DNA of 64,000 nucleotides from Streptomyces smyrnaeus (GTDB lineage: Bacteria > Actinomycetota > Actinomycetes > Streptomycetales > Streptomycetaceae), in assembly GCF_017676345.1 (NCBI RefSeq), contig NZ_JAFFZM010000007.1, positions 283,806-347,805 of the forward strand, given 5' to 3'. The position numbers and the translations under genes are program-made. The notes below the pieces were generated by a model, which had not been told where the DNA came from, did no database searches, and saw nothing but the letters and a program-made list of their open reading frames with translations. This document shows, piece by piece, positions 1 through 8,679 of this stretch. Within the stretch, counting starts at the first letter, position 1. Every line of letters starts with the position of its first letter.

Positions 1-71
1 TCGAGGCCGTCGAGTGCGCGCGTGGGGCCGAAGTCCTTCACTAAGCCGCGCACCGAGATGGCGTCAGTCAT
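1..71 (-). CDS. ABC transporter ATP-binding protein, N-terminal fragment
   Basis: Only the first 23 codons lie in the window; the gene runs off the left edge. The visible N-terminus (MTDAISVRGLVKDFGPTRAL) matches the opening beta-strands of DrrA-type drug-export ATPases, which energise efflux of a toxic product at the membrane. The ATG at 71-69 overlaps the end of the TetR gene by 8 nt, so the two are co-transcribed. Codon 10 (nt 44-42) is TTA, the rare leucine codon that needs the bldA tRNA in Streptomyces. A self-resistance exporter is the natural reading beside an ionophore cluster, but the Walker motifs are not in view. Confidence 0.7.
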   Translation of the reverse strand, partial: MTDAISVRGLVKDFGPTRALDGL

Positions 72-759
72 CGGAGTGCCTTTCCATCGTGTCGTCGTTA
101 CTCGTCTCGCTCGCCGGGGCCGTCTGGGCCATGCCCTCGCGGGCCGAGGCCGCGTACTCGGGGCTGATGAGGTTGTGGGAGTAGATGTCGAGCATCGCCA
201 GGGCCACCTTCTGGTCGCCTTCGTCGGAGAGCACGTCCATTCCGATCACCCGGGAGACGTGCTTGTGGAAGGCGGCGATGCCCATCGTCTGTGCCACCAT
301 CAGGGCCGCCCGGGTGGTGCGGTCGACCATGGGCGGATCGGCGCGGCTCTCGTCGGCCTTCACCAGCCACCGGTCGATCATCTTGACCATCTCGTCGAAG
401 AGCGGGGCCGCCACTTCCGACTCCTCGATCAAAGTGCTGACCAGGTAGCGCTGGAAGGGGTCGAGTGCGCGTTTGTCGTCGGCGGTCAGTGGGCTGTCAC
501 CTGGTGCCTCCTCCTGCAGGACCCGGTCGTTGAACTGGTGCAGCGCTTCCAGCACATAGGTGTCGCACACGCGGCGCAGCCCCTCCTTGGAGCCGAAGTG
601 GTGCCGGACAAGGCCCGGCGACACTCCGGCCGTTTTGGCGATTTCCCGGATCGTCGCCCCTGAGAAGCCCGATTCGGCGAAGTGCTTCAGCGCGGCGTCC
701 CGAATGCGGGCACGCGCTGTGAGGTCCTTCGCCGCCGGTCGACCGCCGAAGCTGATCAT
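64..759 (-). CDS. TetR/AcrR-family transcriptional regulator
   Basis: 231 aa. The N-terminal part carries a TetR helix-turn-helix (about residues 14-60) with the typical stretch IREIAKTAGVSPGLVRHHFG; the C-terminal two-thirds is the all-helical ligand domain and has no close assignment. The ATG at 759 has an AGAGGA Shine-Dalgarno sequence 6 nt upstream. It overlaps the start of the ABC ATPase gene, the usual layout in which a TetR repressor controls its own export operon and responds to the exported compound. It is divergent from the methyltransferase gene at 1039, with 279 nt between them. Repression of the transporter is inferred from context. Confidence 0.85.
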   Translation of the reverse strand: MISFGGRPAAKDLTARARIRDAALKHFAESGFSGATIREIAKTAGVSPGLVRHHFGSKEGLRRVCDTYVLEALHQFNDRVLQEEAPGDSPLTADDKRALDPFQRYLVSTLIEESEVAAPLFDEMVKMIDRWLVKADESRADPPMVDRTTRAALMVAQTMGIAAFHKHVSRVIGMDVLSDEGDQKVALAMLDIYSHNLISPEYAASAREGMAQTAPASETSNDDTMERHSDD

Positions 760-839
760 TCACTGTCCTCTTCCCGTCGTGTCCGCGAGCAGGAGCGAGC
801 TCTGCCGCGGGCCGACGTTACTGCCCAGGCGCACAGCCC

Positions 840-879
840 ACTGTACGCACGTATAGCCAACTGTTCGCAAGGGTAGCCC
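840..879. promoter_or_regulatory. Tandem 18-nt direct repeat upstream of tetR (candidate operator)
   Basis: Two copies of an 18-nt element, CTGTnCGCAnGnnTAGCC, lie at 841-858 and 861-878, a 20-bp period. The first copy contains the short palindrome TACG-CA-CGTA. The pair sits 82-119 nt upstream of the TetR start codon in the tetR/methyltransferase divergent region. Two turns of helix between copies would suit a dimeric regulator such as the neighbouring TetR protein. The rest of the 760-1038 gap holds no gene I can support. Confidence 0.4.
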
Positions 880-948
880 GCGTCAAGAACGCGAAAGAGT
901 TACTGAGCCCACCGGGACCCATCCACAGCCACCCCTGCGACCTCGGAC

Positions 949-966
949 TTTAGCCGGGCGTTGCCG
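949..966 (+). promoter_or_regulatory. Single TTTAG heptamer upstream of methyltransferase gene (weak SARP-like box)
   Basis: TTTAGCC at 949-955, followed 4 nt later by GTTGCCG at 960-966. The first heptamer matches the TTTAG element found in the other divergent promoter regions; the second is a poor match. It lies about 75-90 nt before the ATG at 1039. Alone it would be unconvincing; it is listed because the same core recurs in the other intergenic regions. Confidence 0.3.
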
Positions 967-1038
967 GGGCTTCGGCCCGCACTGACTGGGTCTAGGCACG
1001 GCATGCCGAGCAGTACCGTCAGCCCCGGGGAGGACTGC

Positions 1039-1914
1039 ATGACGTTCCCATCAGCTCCGCCGCCCACGTCTCCGACGGGCGAACAGATCACCGACTACTA
1101 CAGCGCGCTGGGCCCGCTGCTGCGCATGGCATGGGGCGACAACCTGCACTTCGGCTACTGGGAGGGCCCCACGGACCGCAGCTCCCCGGAGGAGGCCACC
1201 GACCGGTTCACCGACCTGCTCGCAGCCCGGTTGCGGGTGCGCCCCGGCGAGCGGGTACTGGACGCCGGGTGCGGAGTGGGCAGGCCGGCGCTGCGCGTGG
1301 CCTCCGCGACGGGTGCGCAGGTGCTGGGCGTGACCATCAGCCAGGAGCAGGTCACCCGGGCGAGGGAACTGGCTCGCGAGGCGGGGCAGGAGGAGAGCGT
1401 ACGGTTCGAGTACGGGGACGTGATGCGCCTGCCGCACCCGGCGGGCTCGTTCGACGCGGTGCTCGCCTTCGAGTCGATCGTGCACATGGACCGGCTCACG
1501 GCACTGCGGGAGATGACGCGGGTGCTGCGCCCCGGCGGGCGGATCGTACTGACCGACACCTTCGCCCTGGGTGACGGCCCCGGGAATCCGCCCTCCACCC
1601 CCGGCACGCAGGCCACGGCGGACGCGGGCGAAGTCGCGTCGATCGGGCGGCTGGAGGCGTACCCCGAACTGGTGAAGGGCGCGGGTCTGGAACTGGTCGA
1701 GCTGACCGATGTCACCGAGCACACCAAGTACACGTTCATGCGGGTGATCGACGGGATCCTGCGCTGCCGCCGGGAGTTCGAGCGGGAACACGGCGTCAGC
1801 GTCGAGGAGATCCTCGACTCGCTGAAGCCGGCACACCCGGACGTGGCCACCCAGGGCGGGGCCGAGGCCGTCGGCTGCCTGGTCGCGGTCGCGCGGAAGC
1901 CCCTCGGCGCATGA
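1039..1914 (+). CDS. SAM-dependent O-methyltransferase 1 (polyether tailoring)
   Basis: 291 aa class I methyltransferase. The SAM-binding motif I is VLDAGCGVGRPAL near residue 74; post-I and motif II/III regions (FDAVLAFESIVHMD, VLRPGGRIVLTDTF) follow in order. The N-terminal signature DYYSALGPLLRMAWGDNLH is shared with two other methyltransferases of this window (44125-44973 and 48975-49817), so the three are paralogues. The family methylates hydroxyls of macrolide and polyether aglycones or sugars. The ATG at 1039 is chosen because GGGGAGG precedes it by 5 nt; a longer reading from 961 lacks this. It leads the sugar-gene operon (rmlA follows after 94 nt). Which hydroxyl is methylated cannot be told. 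Confidence 0.85.
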   Translation: MTFPSAPPPTSPTGEQITDYYSALGPLLRMAWGDNLHFGYWEGPTDRSSPEEATDRFTDLLAARLRVRPGERVLDAGCGVGRPALRVASATGAQVLGVTISQEQVTRARELAREAGQEESVRFEYGDVMRLPHPAGSFDAVLAFESIVHMDRLTALREMTRVLRPGGRIVLTDTFALGDGPGNPPSTPGTQATADAGEVASIGRLEAYPELVKGAGLELVELTDVTEHTKYTFMRVIDGILRCRREFEREHGVSVEEILDSLKPAHPDVATQGGAEAVGCLVAVARKPLGA

Positions 1915-2008
1915 GGGCACACGCCGCCGTTCCGCCACGCGTCAGGCGGGCTTTGGGCCGGTCCCCGACGATGCCGGAGGACGAGCGGGAAGGGAGCGGT
2001 CGGAGGGG

Positions 2009-2917
2009 ATGAAGGGCATCATTCTCGCTGGTGGGAACGGGACGCGACTGCAGCCGCTCACCTTCGTGGGCTCCAAGCAGCTCGCCCCGGTCTACGACAA
2101 GCCCATGATCTACTATCCGCTCTCGGTGCTGATGCTGGCGGGCATCCAGGACATCCTCATCATCACCCGCCCGGCCGAGCTGCCCGTCTTCCGCTCCCTG
2201 TTCGGCGACGGGCGGCAACTGGGCCTGAACATCGACTACGCCGGACAGGACGAACCGCGTGGCATCGCGGACGCCTTCCGGGTGGGCGCCGACCACATCC
2301 GCGGCGAGGAGTGCGCGCTGATACTCGGCGACAACCTCTTCCACGGCGCGAACCTGCCCTCCCTGTTGCGCCGGAGCGCACGGAAGCTGCGCGGCTGCGT
2401 GCTGTTCGGGCATCAGGTCGCGGACCCCCAGCGGTTCGGCGTCGCGGAGATCGACGCCCGGGGCAGGCTGGTCTCCATCGAGGAGAAGCCGGAGCGGCCC
2501 CGCTCCAACCTCGCGATTCCCGGACTGTACTTCTTCGACGGCGGGGTCGTGGACGTCACCAAGGGCCTCACGCCCTCCGCGCGTGGCGAGCTGGAGATCA
2601 CCGACGTACTGCGCGCCTATCTGGAGGAGGGCACGGCCGAGCTGGTGTGGCTGGGCAGGGGCGTCACCTGGCTGGACACCGGCACCCACGAGACGCTGCT
2701 GGACGCCGCGCGGTTCGTACGGGACGTGCAGCACCGGCAGGGCACCCGGCTGGGCTGCATCGAGGAAATCGCCATGTACATGGGCTTCATCCAGCCGGAG
2801 GACTGCCACGCGCTCGGCGCCGGGATGGGCAATTCGCCCTACGGCCAGTACGTCATGGAGCGCGCCCGCGACTTCAGCCTGGGGCTGCCGCCCGTCGAGT
2901 TCATGGAGGAGATATGA
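2009..2917 (+). CDS. rmlA: Glucose-1-phosphate thymidylyltransferase
   Basis: 302 aa, the normal length for RmlA/RfbA. It makes dTDP-D-glucose from glucose 1-phosphate and dTTP, the entry step to deoxysugars. The nucleotide-binding signature LAGGNGTRLQPLT is at residues 6-18, and PVYDKPMIYYPLSVLMLAG follows as in all long-form RmlA proteins. It ends in an ATGA overlap with rmlB, so the two are translationally coupled. It is cluster-linked and likely dedicated to the sugar of this product rather than to cell-wall rhamnose, because the next genes make a 2,3,6-trideoxyhexose. Confidence 0.95.
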   Translation: MKGIILAGGNGTRLQPLTFVGSKQLAPVYDKPMIYYPLSVLMLAGIQDILIITRPAELPVFRSLFGDGRQLGLNIDYAGQDEPRGIADAFRVGADHIRGEECALILGDNLFHGANLPSLLRRSARKLRGCVLFGHQVADPQRFGVAEIDARGRLVSIEEKPERPRSNLAIPGLYFFDGGVVDVTKGLTPSARGELEITDVLRAYLEEGTAELVWLGRGVTWLDTGTHETLLDAARFVRDVQHRQGTRLGCIEEIAMYMGFIQPEDCHALGAGMGNSPYGQYVMERARDFSLGLPPVEFMEEI

Positions 2918-3894
2918 ATCTCCTGGTCACCGGGGCCGCCGGGTTCATCGGCTCCGCGTATGCGCGGATGCTGCTGGCGCCCGGCGCCGCCGAGGCGTCC
3001 GGGGCCGCCCGGATCACGGTGCTGGACAAGCTGACCTACGCCGGCAGCCTCGACAACCTCGACCTCACCCACCCCGGGCTGACGTTCGTGCGGGGCGACA
3101 TCTGCGACACCGAGCTGGTCGACAGACTGATGGCGCGGGCGTCCCAGGTGGTGCACTTCGCGGCGGAGTCGCATGTGGACCGTTCGATCGCGGCCGCAGG
3201 TGAGTTCGTCCGTACGAACGTGACGGGCACCCAGACTCTGCTGGACGCGGCACTGCGGCACGGCGTCGAGCGCTTTGTGCACGTCTCCACGGACGAGGTC
3301 TACGGCTCGGTGGAGAGCGGCTCCAGCGTGGAGGAGGACCCGCTCTCCCCCAACTCGCCCTACGCGGCGTCCAAGGCCGCCTCGGACCTGATCGCGCTCT
3401 CGTACCACCGCACGCACGGGCTGGATGTACGCGTCACGCGGTGCTGCAACAACTACGGGCCGCGCCAGTTCCCCGAGAAGATCGTCCCGCTGTTCATCAC
3501 CAGCCTGCTCGACGGCGGTGACGTCCCGCTCTACGGCGACGGGCTCAACCGGCGCGACTGGCTGCACGTCGAGGACCACTGCAGGGCCGTCGAGCTGGTC
3601 CGCACACAGGGCACCCCCGGCGCCGTCTACAACATCAGTGGCGGAACCGAGCTGAGCAACGAGGAACTGACCAGGCGGCTGCTGGCGGCCTGCGGCGCCG
3701 ATTGGAGCCGGGTACGCCACGTACCGGACCGCAGGGGGCACGACAGGCGCTACTCGATCGAGGACGCGAAGGCCCGCAGGGAGCTGGGGTACCGGCCGCG
3801 CCACGACTTCGCCTCGGGGCTCGCCGCGACAGTCGCCTGGTACCGCGACAACCGCTCCTGGTGGGAGCCGCTCAAGAGCCGGATGACCGCGTGA
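2914..3894 (+). CDS. rmlB: dTDP-D-glucose 4,6-dehydratase
   Basis: 326 aa short-chain dehydrogenase/reductase-fold enzyme that converts dTDP-glucose to dTDP-4-keto-6-deoxyglucose. The NAD-binding loop GAAGFIGS is at residues 7-14, the active-site STDEVYG segment follows, and the catalytic YxxxK lies in SPYAASKAASD. CCNNYGPRQFPEKIVPLF is typical of RmlB. The start ATG at 2914 overlaps the rmlA stop (ATGA). The product is the common precursor for the sugar branch encoded on both strands around it. Confidence 0.95.
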   Translation: MNLLVTGAAGFIGSAYARMLLAPGAAEASGAARITVLDKLTYAGSLDNLDLTHPGLTFVRGDICDTELVDRLMARASQVVHFAAESHVDRSIAAAGEFVRTNVTGTQTLLDAALRHGVERFVHVSTDEVYGSVESGSSVEEDPLSPNSPYAASKAASDLIALSYHRTHGLDVRVTRCCNNYGPRQFPEKIVPLFITSLLDGGDVPLYGDGLNRRDWLHVEDHCRAVELVRTQGTPGAVYNISGGTELSNEELTRRLLAACGADWSRVRHVPDRRGHDRRYSIEDAKARRELGYRPRHDFASGLAATVAWYRDNRSWWEPLKSRMTA

Positions 3895-3971
3895 CCGGGA
3901 GATGACCGCCTCGCACCGCGCCGTCAGGGGGGGGACGTGACGAGCTCCCCCGGAAGGGACCCAGGGATCTC

Positions 3972-4979
3972 ATGGGAGCTCCGACACCACCGGACAGGCC
4001 ACTGCGGTGCGGGATACTCGGCTGCGCGGACATCGCCAGGCGCCGGATGCTGCCGACACTCGCCGCCGTCCCGGATGTCGAGCCGGTGGCCGTCGCCAGC
4101 CGCAGTGCGGCGAAGGCGGCCGAGTTCGCCGCAGCGTTCGGCTGCGAGGCGGTGACGGGCTACGACGAGCTGCTGGCCTCCCCCTGCGTCGACGCCGTGT
4201 ATGTGCCGCTGCCTCCGCTGCTGCATGCCGCATGGATCGAGAAAGCGCTCCGCGCGGGCAAGCACGTACTGGCCGAGAAGCCCCTCACCGCGGACCCGGA
4301 CAGCACCGAGCGGCTGCTGCGGCTGGCGGCCGAGCGGGGGCTGGTGCTGCTGGAGAACGTCGCCTTCCCGCACCACGAGCAGCATGCGACCGTACGGAAG
4401 CTGCTCGCCGACGGCGCCATCGGTCAGGTCCGCGACTTCGCCGGCTCCTTCACCATCCCGCCGCTGCCCGCGGAGAACATGCGCTACCGGTCCGACGTGG
4501 GCGGAGGTGCCCTGCTGGACATGGGCGTCTACCCGATCCGCGCCGCGCTGCACCACCTCGGGCCCGATGTCGGTGTCCTGCACGCCGTACTGCGCCTCGA
4601 CGCGAGCAAAGGTGTGGTGGTGGCAGGTCGGATCCTGGCGTGCACGGCCGGCGGGGTGACGGCCGATCTCGCCTTCGGCATGGAGCACTCCTACCGGACC
4701 AGCCTGGAATTCGCCGGCAGCAACGGGCGGCTGACGCTGGACCGGGCCTTCACGCCGCCGCCCGCCCACCAGCCGGTCCTGCGGGTCGAGCGGCAGGACC
4801 ACCGCGAGGAGATCACACTGCGCGCCGACGACCAGTTCGCCAACGTGGTGCGCTACTTCGCGCAGGCCGTCCGTACGCCGCGTTCCGGCAAGGGGCCGGA
4901 CGACGACGCCCGGGCGAGCCTGCGGCAGGCGCGGCTGGTCGCGGAGGTCGAGCGCAAGGCCGTGCGGATCACGCGGTGA
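3972..4979 (+). CDS. NDP-hexose 3-ketoreductase (Gfo/Idh/MocA family)
   Basis: 335 aa. The N-terminal Rossmann motif CGILGCADIARR (residues 13-24) and the EKPLT motif of Gfo/Idh/MocA oxidoreductases (around residue 100) are present. In 2-deoxysugar pathways (spinosyn SpnN, tylosin TylCII type) this family reduces the 3-keto group left by the 2,3-dehydratase. The partner 2,3-dehydratase gene lies head-on immediately downstream (5004-6431, minus strand). The ATG at 3972 has only a distant AAGGGA; no better start is visible. The sugar-reductase role is strongly supported by context, the stereochemistry is not. Confidence 0.85.
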   Translation: MGAPTPPDRPLRCGILGCADIARRRMLPTLAAVPDVEPVAVASRSAAKAAEFAAAFGCEAVTGYDELLASPCVDAVYVPLPPLLHAAWIEKALRAGKHVLAEKPLTADPDSTERLLRLAAERGLVLLENVAFPHHEQHATVRKLLADGAIGQVRDFAGSFTIPPLPAENMRYRSDVGGGALLDMGVYPIRAALHHLGPDVGVLHAVLRLDASKGVVVAGRILACTAGGVTADLAFGMEHSYRTSLEFAGSNGRLTLDRAFTPPPAHQPVLRVERQDHREEITLRADDQFANVVRYFAQAVRTPRSGKGPDDDARASLRQARLVAEVERKAVRITR

Positions 4980-5009
4980 CGGCGCACGGCTGCGCGCGGA
5001 CCGTCACCG
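4974..5009. terminator. Hairpin between convergent sugar genes
   Basis: CGGTGACGG at 4974-4982 pairs with CCGTCACCG at 5001-5009, with an inner GCGCA-CGGC-TGCGC stem at 4982-4995. The hairpin covers the stop codons of both convergent genes (TGA at 4977-4979; minus-strand stop at 5004-5006). There is no T-run, as is usual in Streptomyces. Function as a bidirectional terminator is inferred. Confidence 0.45.
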
Positions 5010-6431
5010 TACCGCGGCCCATCCGTTCGGCCCTCCGTTCGCCCCCTCGTCGGAGGGCGTCGCGTGCAGACAGGTCAGCAGGGTACGGGCCTGGACGTTG
5101 ACGTAGTGGCTGTGCTGGGCGAGCGCGGCCAGCTGGCCGTACGACATCCAGCGGAAGCCGGGCGGCTCGTGCGCGTCCTCCGCTTCGACGACGAGATAGC
5201 GGCTGACCGAGTCCAGGAACCGGCCGCCCTCCTCGGAGTGCAGTGCCGAGTAGCGGATCCGGGAGGGGTCGGCCGTCTGCACCGTGTCGAGGAACGGCGG
5301 TCGCTGTCCGGCCGGCAGCTGCGCATAGTTGCCGGGGGTGCACTGGACGGTGGGACCCAGCTCGGCGGTGTCGAGCAGACCGCCCTCCGCGCGGGCGCTG
5401 ACGAGCACGTGCGGGACACCGCCGAAGTCACGGCGCAGAAAGGCGACGAGGCCCTGGCCGTGCGGTTCGAGGAGCGGTTGCGTCCACGCGGCAACCTCGC
5501 GGCTGCTCGCGCGCACCGAGACGGCCACGATCCGGAAGTAGCGGTGGTCCTCGTGGTCGATCGAGTGCGGTGCGCGCAGCCAGCCGGGCACCTCGGCGAG
5601 GGGGAAGCGCTCGGCCGATGCCTGGATCGCGGCGCGCTGTTCCACCAGCCAGGAGAGCAGCTCGGTGTCGGAGTACGCGGCGCGCGGCGCGGCCTGCACC
5701 GGCACTCCGGCGAGCACGGACCGCGCGTCCATGTTGACCACCAGGTCGTGGCGCAGCAGCTCGGCGATCTGGCCGAGGGTCAGCCAGCGGAAGTCCTCGT
5801 GCGGCGGGATGTCGTCGGTCACCTCGACGATCATGTTGCGGTTGCGCTTGCGGTGGAACCACGAGCCGTGCTCGGACTGGAGCACGTCGGAGAGCACACT
5901 GCCCCGGGCCGGGGCCGTGAAGTGGTCGAGATAGCGCACGGACGCGCCCCTGTGGACCTTGGTGTAGTTGCTGCGGGTGGCCTGGACGGTCGGCGAGAGC
6001 TGGAGGAGGTTGGGGTTGCCGGGCTCCATCTTGGCCTGCAGCAAGAAGTGCAGCACGCCGTCGAACTCCTTGGCGAGGATCCCGAGGATGCCGACCTCCG
6101 GCTGGCAGATGATCGGCTGGCACCACTGCCGGTCGTCGACCGCGGCCCGCAGCCCCTCGACCGTGAAGAACTTGCCGCTGCGGTGCACCAGGTTGCCGGT
6201 GTCGGGGTCGAACGACCAGCCGTCCAACTCGGCGAACGGTATACGGTCCACGGCGAACGGGACGGCCCGGCGCCGGCTCTCCAGCCATCCGAGGATCTCG
6301 TCCAGGTCAGCCGCCGGGCCCGCTGCCGTGGCAGCCGAGCGTGCGACACGAGCCGCCAGGCCGGTGTCCTGGCGGGCCCGGAGCGGGGTACGCGTGTTCG
6401 CCGCGGCGGGTACGCGCGTCGGGGCGCTCAC
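5004..6431 (-). CDS. NDP-hexose 2,3-dehydratase
   Basis: 475 aa, the normal size of the TylX3/SpnO/UrdS-type family that removes the C2 hydroxyl from dTDP-4-keto-6-deoxyglucose. The protein is an internal duplication typical of the family: [12 protein letters not shown] in the first half is echoed by [12 protein letters not shown] in the second, as is a repeated FRW(L/M)(T/S)xGQ(I/L)A segment. Translation starts at GTG 6431, overlapping the stop of the upstream 3-dehydratase gene (GTGA), so it is the last gene of a four-gene coupled operon. The first about 40 residues are Ala/Arg-rich and probably disordered. Confidence 0.93.
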   Translation of the reverse strand: MSAPTRVPAAANTRTPLRARQDTGLAARVARSAATAAGPAADLDEILGWLESRRRAVPFAVDRIPFAELDGWSFDPDTGNLVHRSGKFFTVEGLRAAVDDRQWCQPIICQPEVGILGILAKEFDGVLHFLLQAKMEPGNPNLLQLSPTVQATRSNYTKVHRGASVRYLDHFTAPARGSVLSDVLQSEHGSWFHRKRNRNMIVEVTDDIPPHEDFRWLTLGQIAELLRHDLVVNMDARSVLAGVPVQAAPRAAYSDTELLSWLVEQRAAIQASAERFPLAEVPGWLRAPHSIDHEDHRYFRIVAVSVRASSREVAAWTQPLLEPHGQGLVAFLRRDFGGVPHVLVSARAEGGLLDTAELGPTVQCTPGNYAQLPAGQRPPFLDTVQTADPSRIRYSALHSEEGGRFLDSVSRYLVVEAEDAHEPPGFRWMSYGQLAALAQHSHYVNVQARTLLTCLHATPSDEGANGGPNGWAAVR

Positions 6432-7732
6432 CCGTGGCTCCTGACGAACTCCGCGATGGAGGCGACGACATAGTCGATCATCTCTTCGGTGAGGGCCGGG
6501 TAGACACCGATCCAGAAGGTCTGCTCTGTGATGGTGTCGCTGTTGGTCAGCTCGCCCGACACCCGGTGCGGCTGGTCGATGTAGGCCGGGTGACGGGTGA
6601 GGTTCCCGGCGAACAACCTGCGGGTGCCGATCCTGCGCGACTCCAGGAAGTCGACCAGCGCCGCACGGCTGAACGGAGCCTCGGGGTCGACGGTCAGCGC
6701 GAACCCGAACCAGCTCGGATCGCTGCGCGGTGTCGCCTCGGGCAGCACCAGCCACGGCAGTCCGTCCAGGCCCTCGCGCAGCAGCCGCCAGTTGCGGCGC
6801 CGCACCGAGCAGAAGTGGTCTAGCTTGTCCAACTGGCTGAGCCCCAAAGCGCCCTGCAGATCGGTGGCCTTCAGGTTGTAGCCCACGTGGGAGAAGATGT
6901 ACTTGTGGTCGTAGCCGGCCGGCAGGGTCCCCATCTGGTAGCCGAACCGCTTGTGACATGTGTCGTTCTCCCCCGGCTCGCACCAGCAGTCGCGGCCCCA
7001 GTCCCGCAGCGACTCCACGATCCGGGCCAGCACCAGGTTCGAGGTGAGCACGCAGCCGCCCTCCCCCGTGGTCAGATGGTGGGCCGGGTAGAAGCTGACG
7101 GTGGCCAGATCGCCGAACGTGCCGGCCGGCCGTCCGTCGTAGGTCGACCCCACCGCGTCGCAGGTGTCCTCGATCAGCAGCAGGTCGTGGTCCTCGGCGA
7201 GCCGGGCCACCTCCGCCGCCTCGAAGGGGTTGCCGAGGGTGTGCGCCATGATGATGGCCCGGGTGCGCGGCCCGATGGCCCGTTCGAGCCGCTCGACGGT
7301 GGTGTTGTACGTCCGCAGCTCGACGTCGACGAAGACCGGCACCAGGCCGTTCTGCAGGATCGGGTTGACGGTGGTGGGGAAGCCCGCCGCGACCGTCAGC
7401 ACCTCGTCGCCGGGCCTGAGCCTGCGGTCGCCGAGCAGCGGGGAGGTCAGCGAGGAGACCGCGAGGAGGTTCGCCGAGGAGCCGGAGTTGGTCAGATGGG
7501 CCTTGCGCCGCTTCATCCTGCGGGCGAAGGCCGACTCGAACCTGCGCGAGCTGCGTCCGGCGGCGATCCGCATGTCCAAGGCCGCCTCGACCAGTGCCGC
7601 CCTGTCCTCCTCGTCCAGCACGGCGCCGGACGGCCAGATCTCGGTGACGCCCGGGACGAAGCCGCCCCCGTCCTGGACGTCCTGGTGGTACTTGCGGACC
7701 TCGTCGAGGATGTGTGCGGCCCGTTCGTTCAT
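6428..7732 (-). CDS. PLP/[2Fe-2S]-dependent NDP-4-keto-hexose 3-dehydratase (E1/SpnQ type)
   Basis: 434 aa, aspartate-aminotransferase fold. The usual PLP-binding lysine is replaced by histidine in [13 protein letters not shown] (about residues 214-226), the mark of RfbH/E1, SpnQ and UrdQ enzymes that use PMP to deoxygenate C3. The cysteines for the [2Fe-2S] cluster are visible in [14 protein letters not shown]. It therefore removes the C3 hydroxyl, giving a 2,3,6-trideoxy sugar together with the 2,3-dehydratase. The ATG at 7732 overlaps the 4-ketoreductase stop (ATGA). No dedicated E3-type reductase is in the window; general ferredoxin or flavodoxin systems may supply electrons, as shown for SpnQ. 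Confidence 0.93.
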   Translation of the reverse strand: MNERAAHILDEVRKYHQDVQDGGGFVPGVTEIWPSGAVLDEEDRAALVEAALDMRIAAGRSSRRFESAFARRMKRRKAHLTNSGSSANLLAVSSLTSPLLGDRRLRPGDEVLTVAAGFPTTVNPILQNGLVPVFVDVELRTYNTTVERLERAIGPRTRAIIMAHTLGNPFEAAEVARLAEDHDLLLIEDTCDAVGSTYDGRPAGTFGDLATVSFYPAHHLTTGEGGCVLTSNLVLARIVESLRDWGRDCWCEPGENDTCHKRFGYQMGTLPAGYDHKYIFSHVGYNLKATDLQGALGLSQLDKLDHFCSVRRRNWRLLREGLDGLPWLVLPEATPRSDPSWFGFALTVDPEAPFSRAALVDFLESRRIGTRRLFAGNLTRHPAYIDQPHRVSGELTNSDTITEQTFWIGVYPALTEEMIDYVVASIAEFVRSHG

Positions 7733-8679
7733 CGTTCGTCCCTCCCTTGGCCGCCCGCGTCCGCGAGCAGATCCCTCAGTGAGTCCTCCAGGCTGCGGCG
7801 CGGGGTCCAGCCCAGCAGCCGCCGCGCGCGTGAGACGTCGAGCAGCAGCCAGGGCAGGTCGGAGCGTGACTCCGCCGCCGTCCGCTCCTCCACGACCCGC
7901 AGCGGGCGGCCGCTGTAGCCGATCAGCAGATCGACGAGCCGGCGCACGGGAACGGCCGCTCCCCGCCCGATGTTGACGACCTGGCCGACGACGGTGCGCG
8001 CGGGTGCCCGCGCGGTCGCGAGCACGGCCTGGGCGACATCGCGTACGTCGACCAGGTCGCGGTAGGCACGCAGCGGCGCGAGGCGCAGCTCCTCCTTGCC
8101 CGCGGCCAGCTCCGCGGCCACCAGACCGGGCAGGCCGGCGCGGGGCGCACCCGGCCCGCAGGCCACCGAGACCCGCAGCACCACTCCGTCGAGGCCCCGC
8201 TCGGCCGCGGCCCGCAGCACCGTCTGCGAGCCGCGCAGCTTCGTGCGCCCGTACGCGGTGGCCGGGTCCAGCGGCCAGTTCTCGTCGATCGCCTGCCCGT
8301 GCCGGGCCGGTCCGTACTCGTAGGCGCTGCCGAGCTGGATGAGACGCGGCGGGCTGGGCAGCCCGGCGACCGCGTCGGCCAGCCGGTCGACGAGGTCGGC
8401 GTTGAGCGCGGCCATCTCCTCCTCGGTGCCGCCCCAGACCGCGCCGGAGGCGTTGACCAGCACCCGGGCCCCGGTGTCGGCGCACAGTCGGGCCAACTCG
8501 GCCGTGTCGGCGGCCGCCAGATCCAGCCGCACGGTGCTGAGGCCCGCCGTGCCGGGCCCGTCCTGCGATGCGGGGCGGGACACCCTTACGACGGTGGCAC
8601 CGACCGAGGTGAACGCCGTGCAGATGTGCCGTCCCAGATAGCCGGAGCCACCCAGTACGAGGACCGGCCCACCGGTCAC
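7729..8679 (-). CDS. NDP-hexose 4-ketoreductase
   Basis: 316 aa extended SDR. The NADPH loop GGSGYLGR is at residues 10-17 and the catalytic YGRTK (YxxxK) lies near the middle, after SAYEYGPA. It fits the 4-ketoreductases that finish deoxysugar pathways, setting C4 stereochemistry just before glycosyl transfer. It starts at GTG 8679, overlapping the stop of the sugar methyltransferase (GTGA), and itself overlaps the 3-dehydratase gene. Whether it gives the amicetose or rhodinose C4 configuration cannot be read from the sequence. Confidence 0.85.
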   Translation of the reverse strand: MTGGPVLVLGGSGYLGRHICTAFTSVGATVVRVSRPASQDGPGTAGLSTVRLDLAAADTAELARLCADTGARVLVNASGAVWGGTEEEMAALNADLVDRLADAVAGLPSPPRLIQLGSAYEYGPARHGQAIDENWPLDPATAYGRTKLRGSQTVLRAAAERGLDGVVLRVSVACGPGAPRAGLPGLVAAELAAGKEELRLAPLRAYRDLVDVRDVAQAVLATARAPARTVVGQVVNIGRGAAVPVRRLVDLLIGYSGRPLRVVEERTAAESRSDLPWLLLDVSRARRLLGWTPRRSLEDSLRDLLADAGGQGRDER

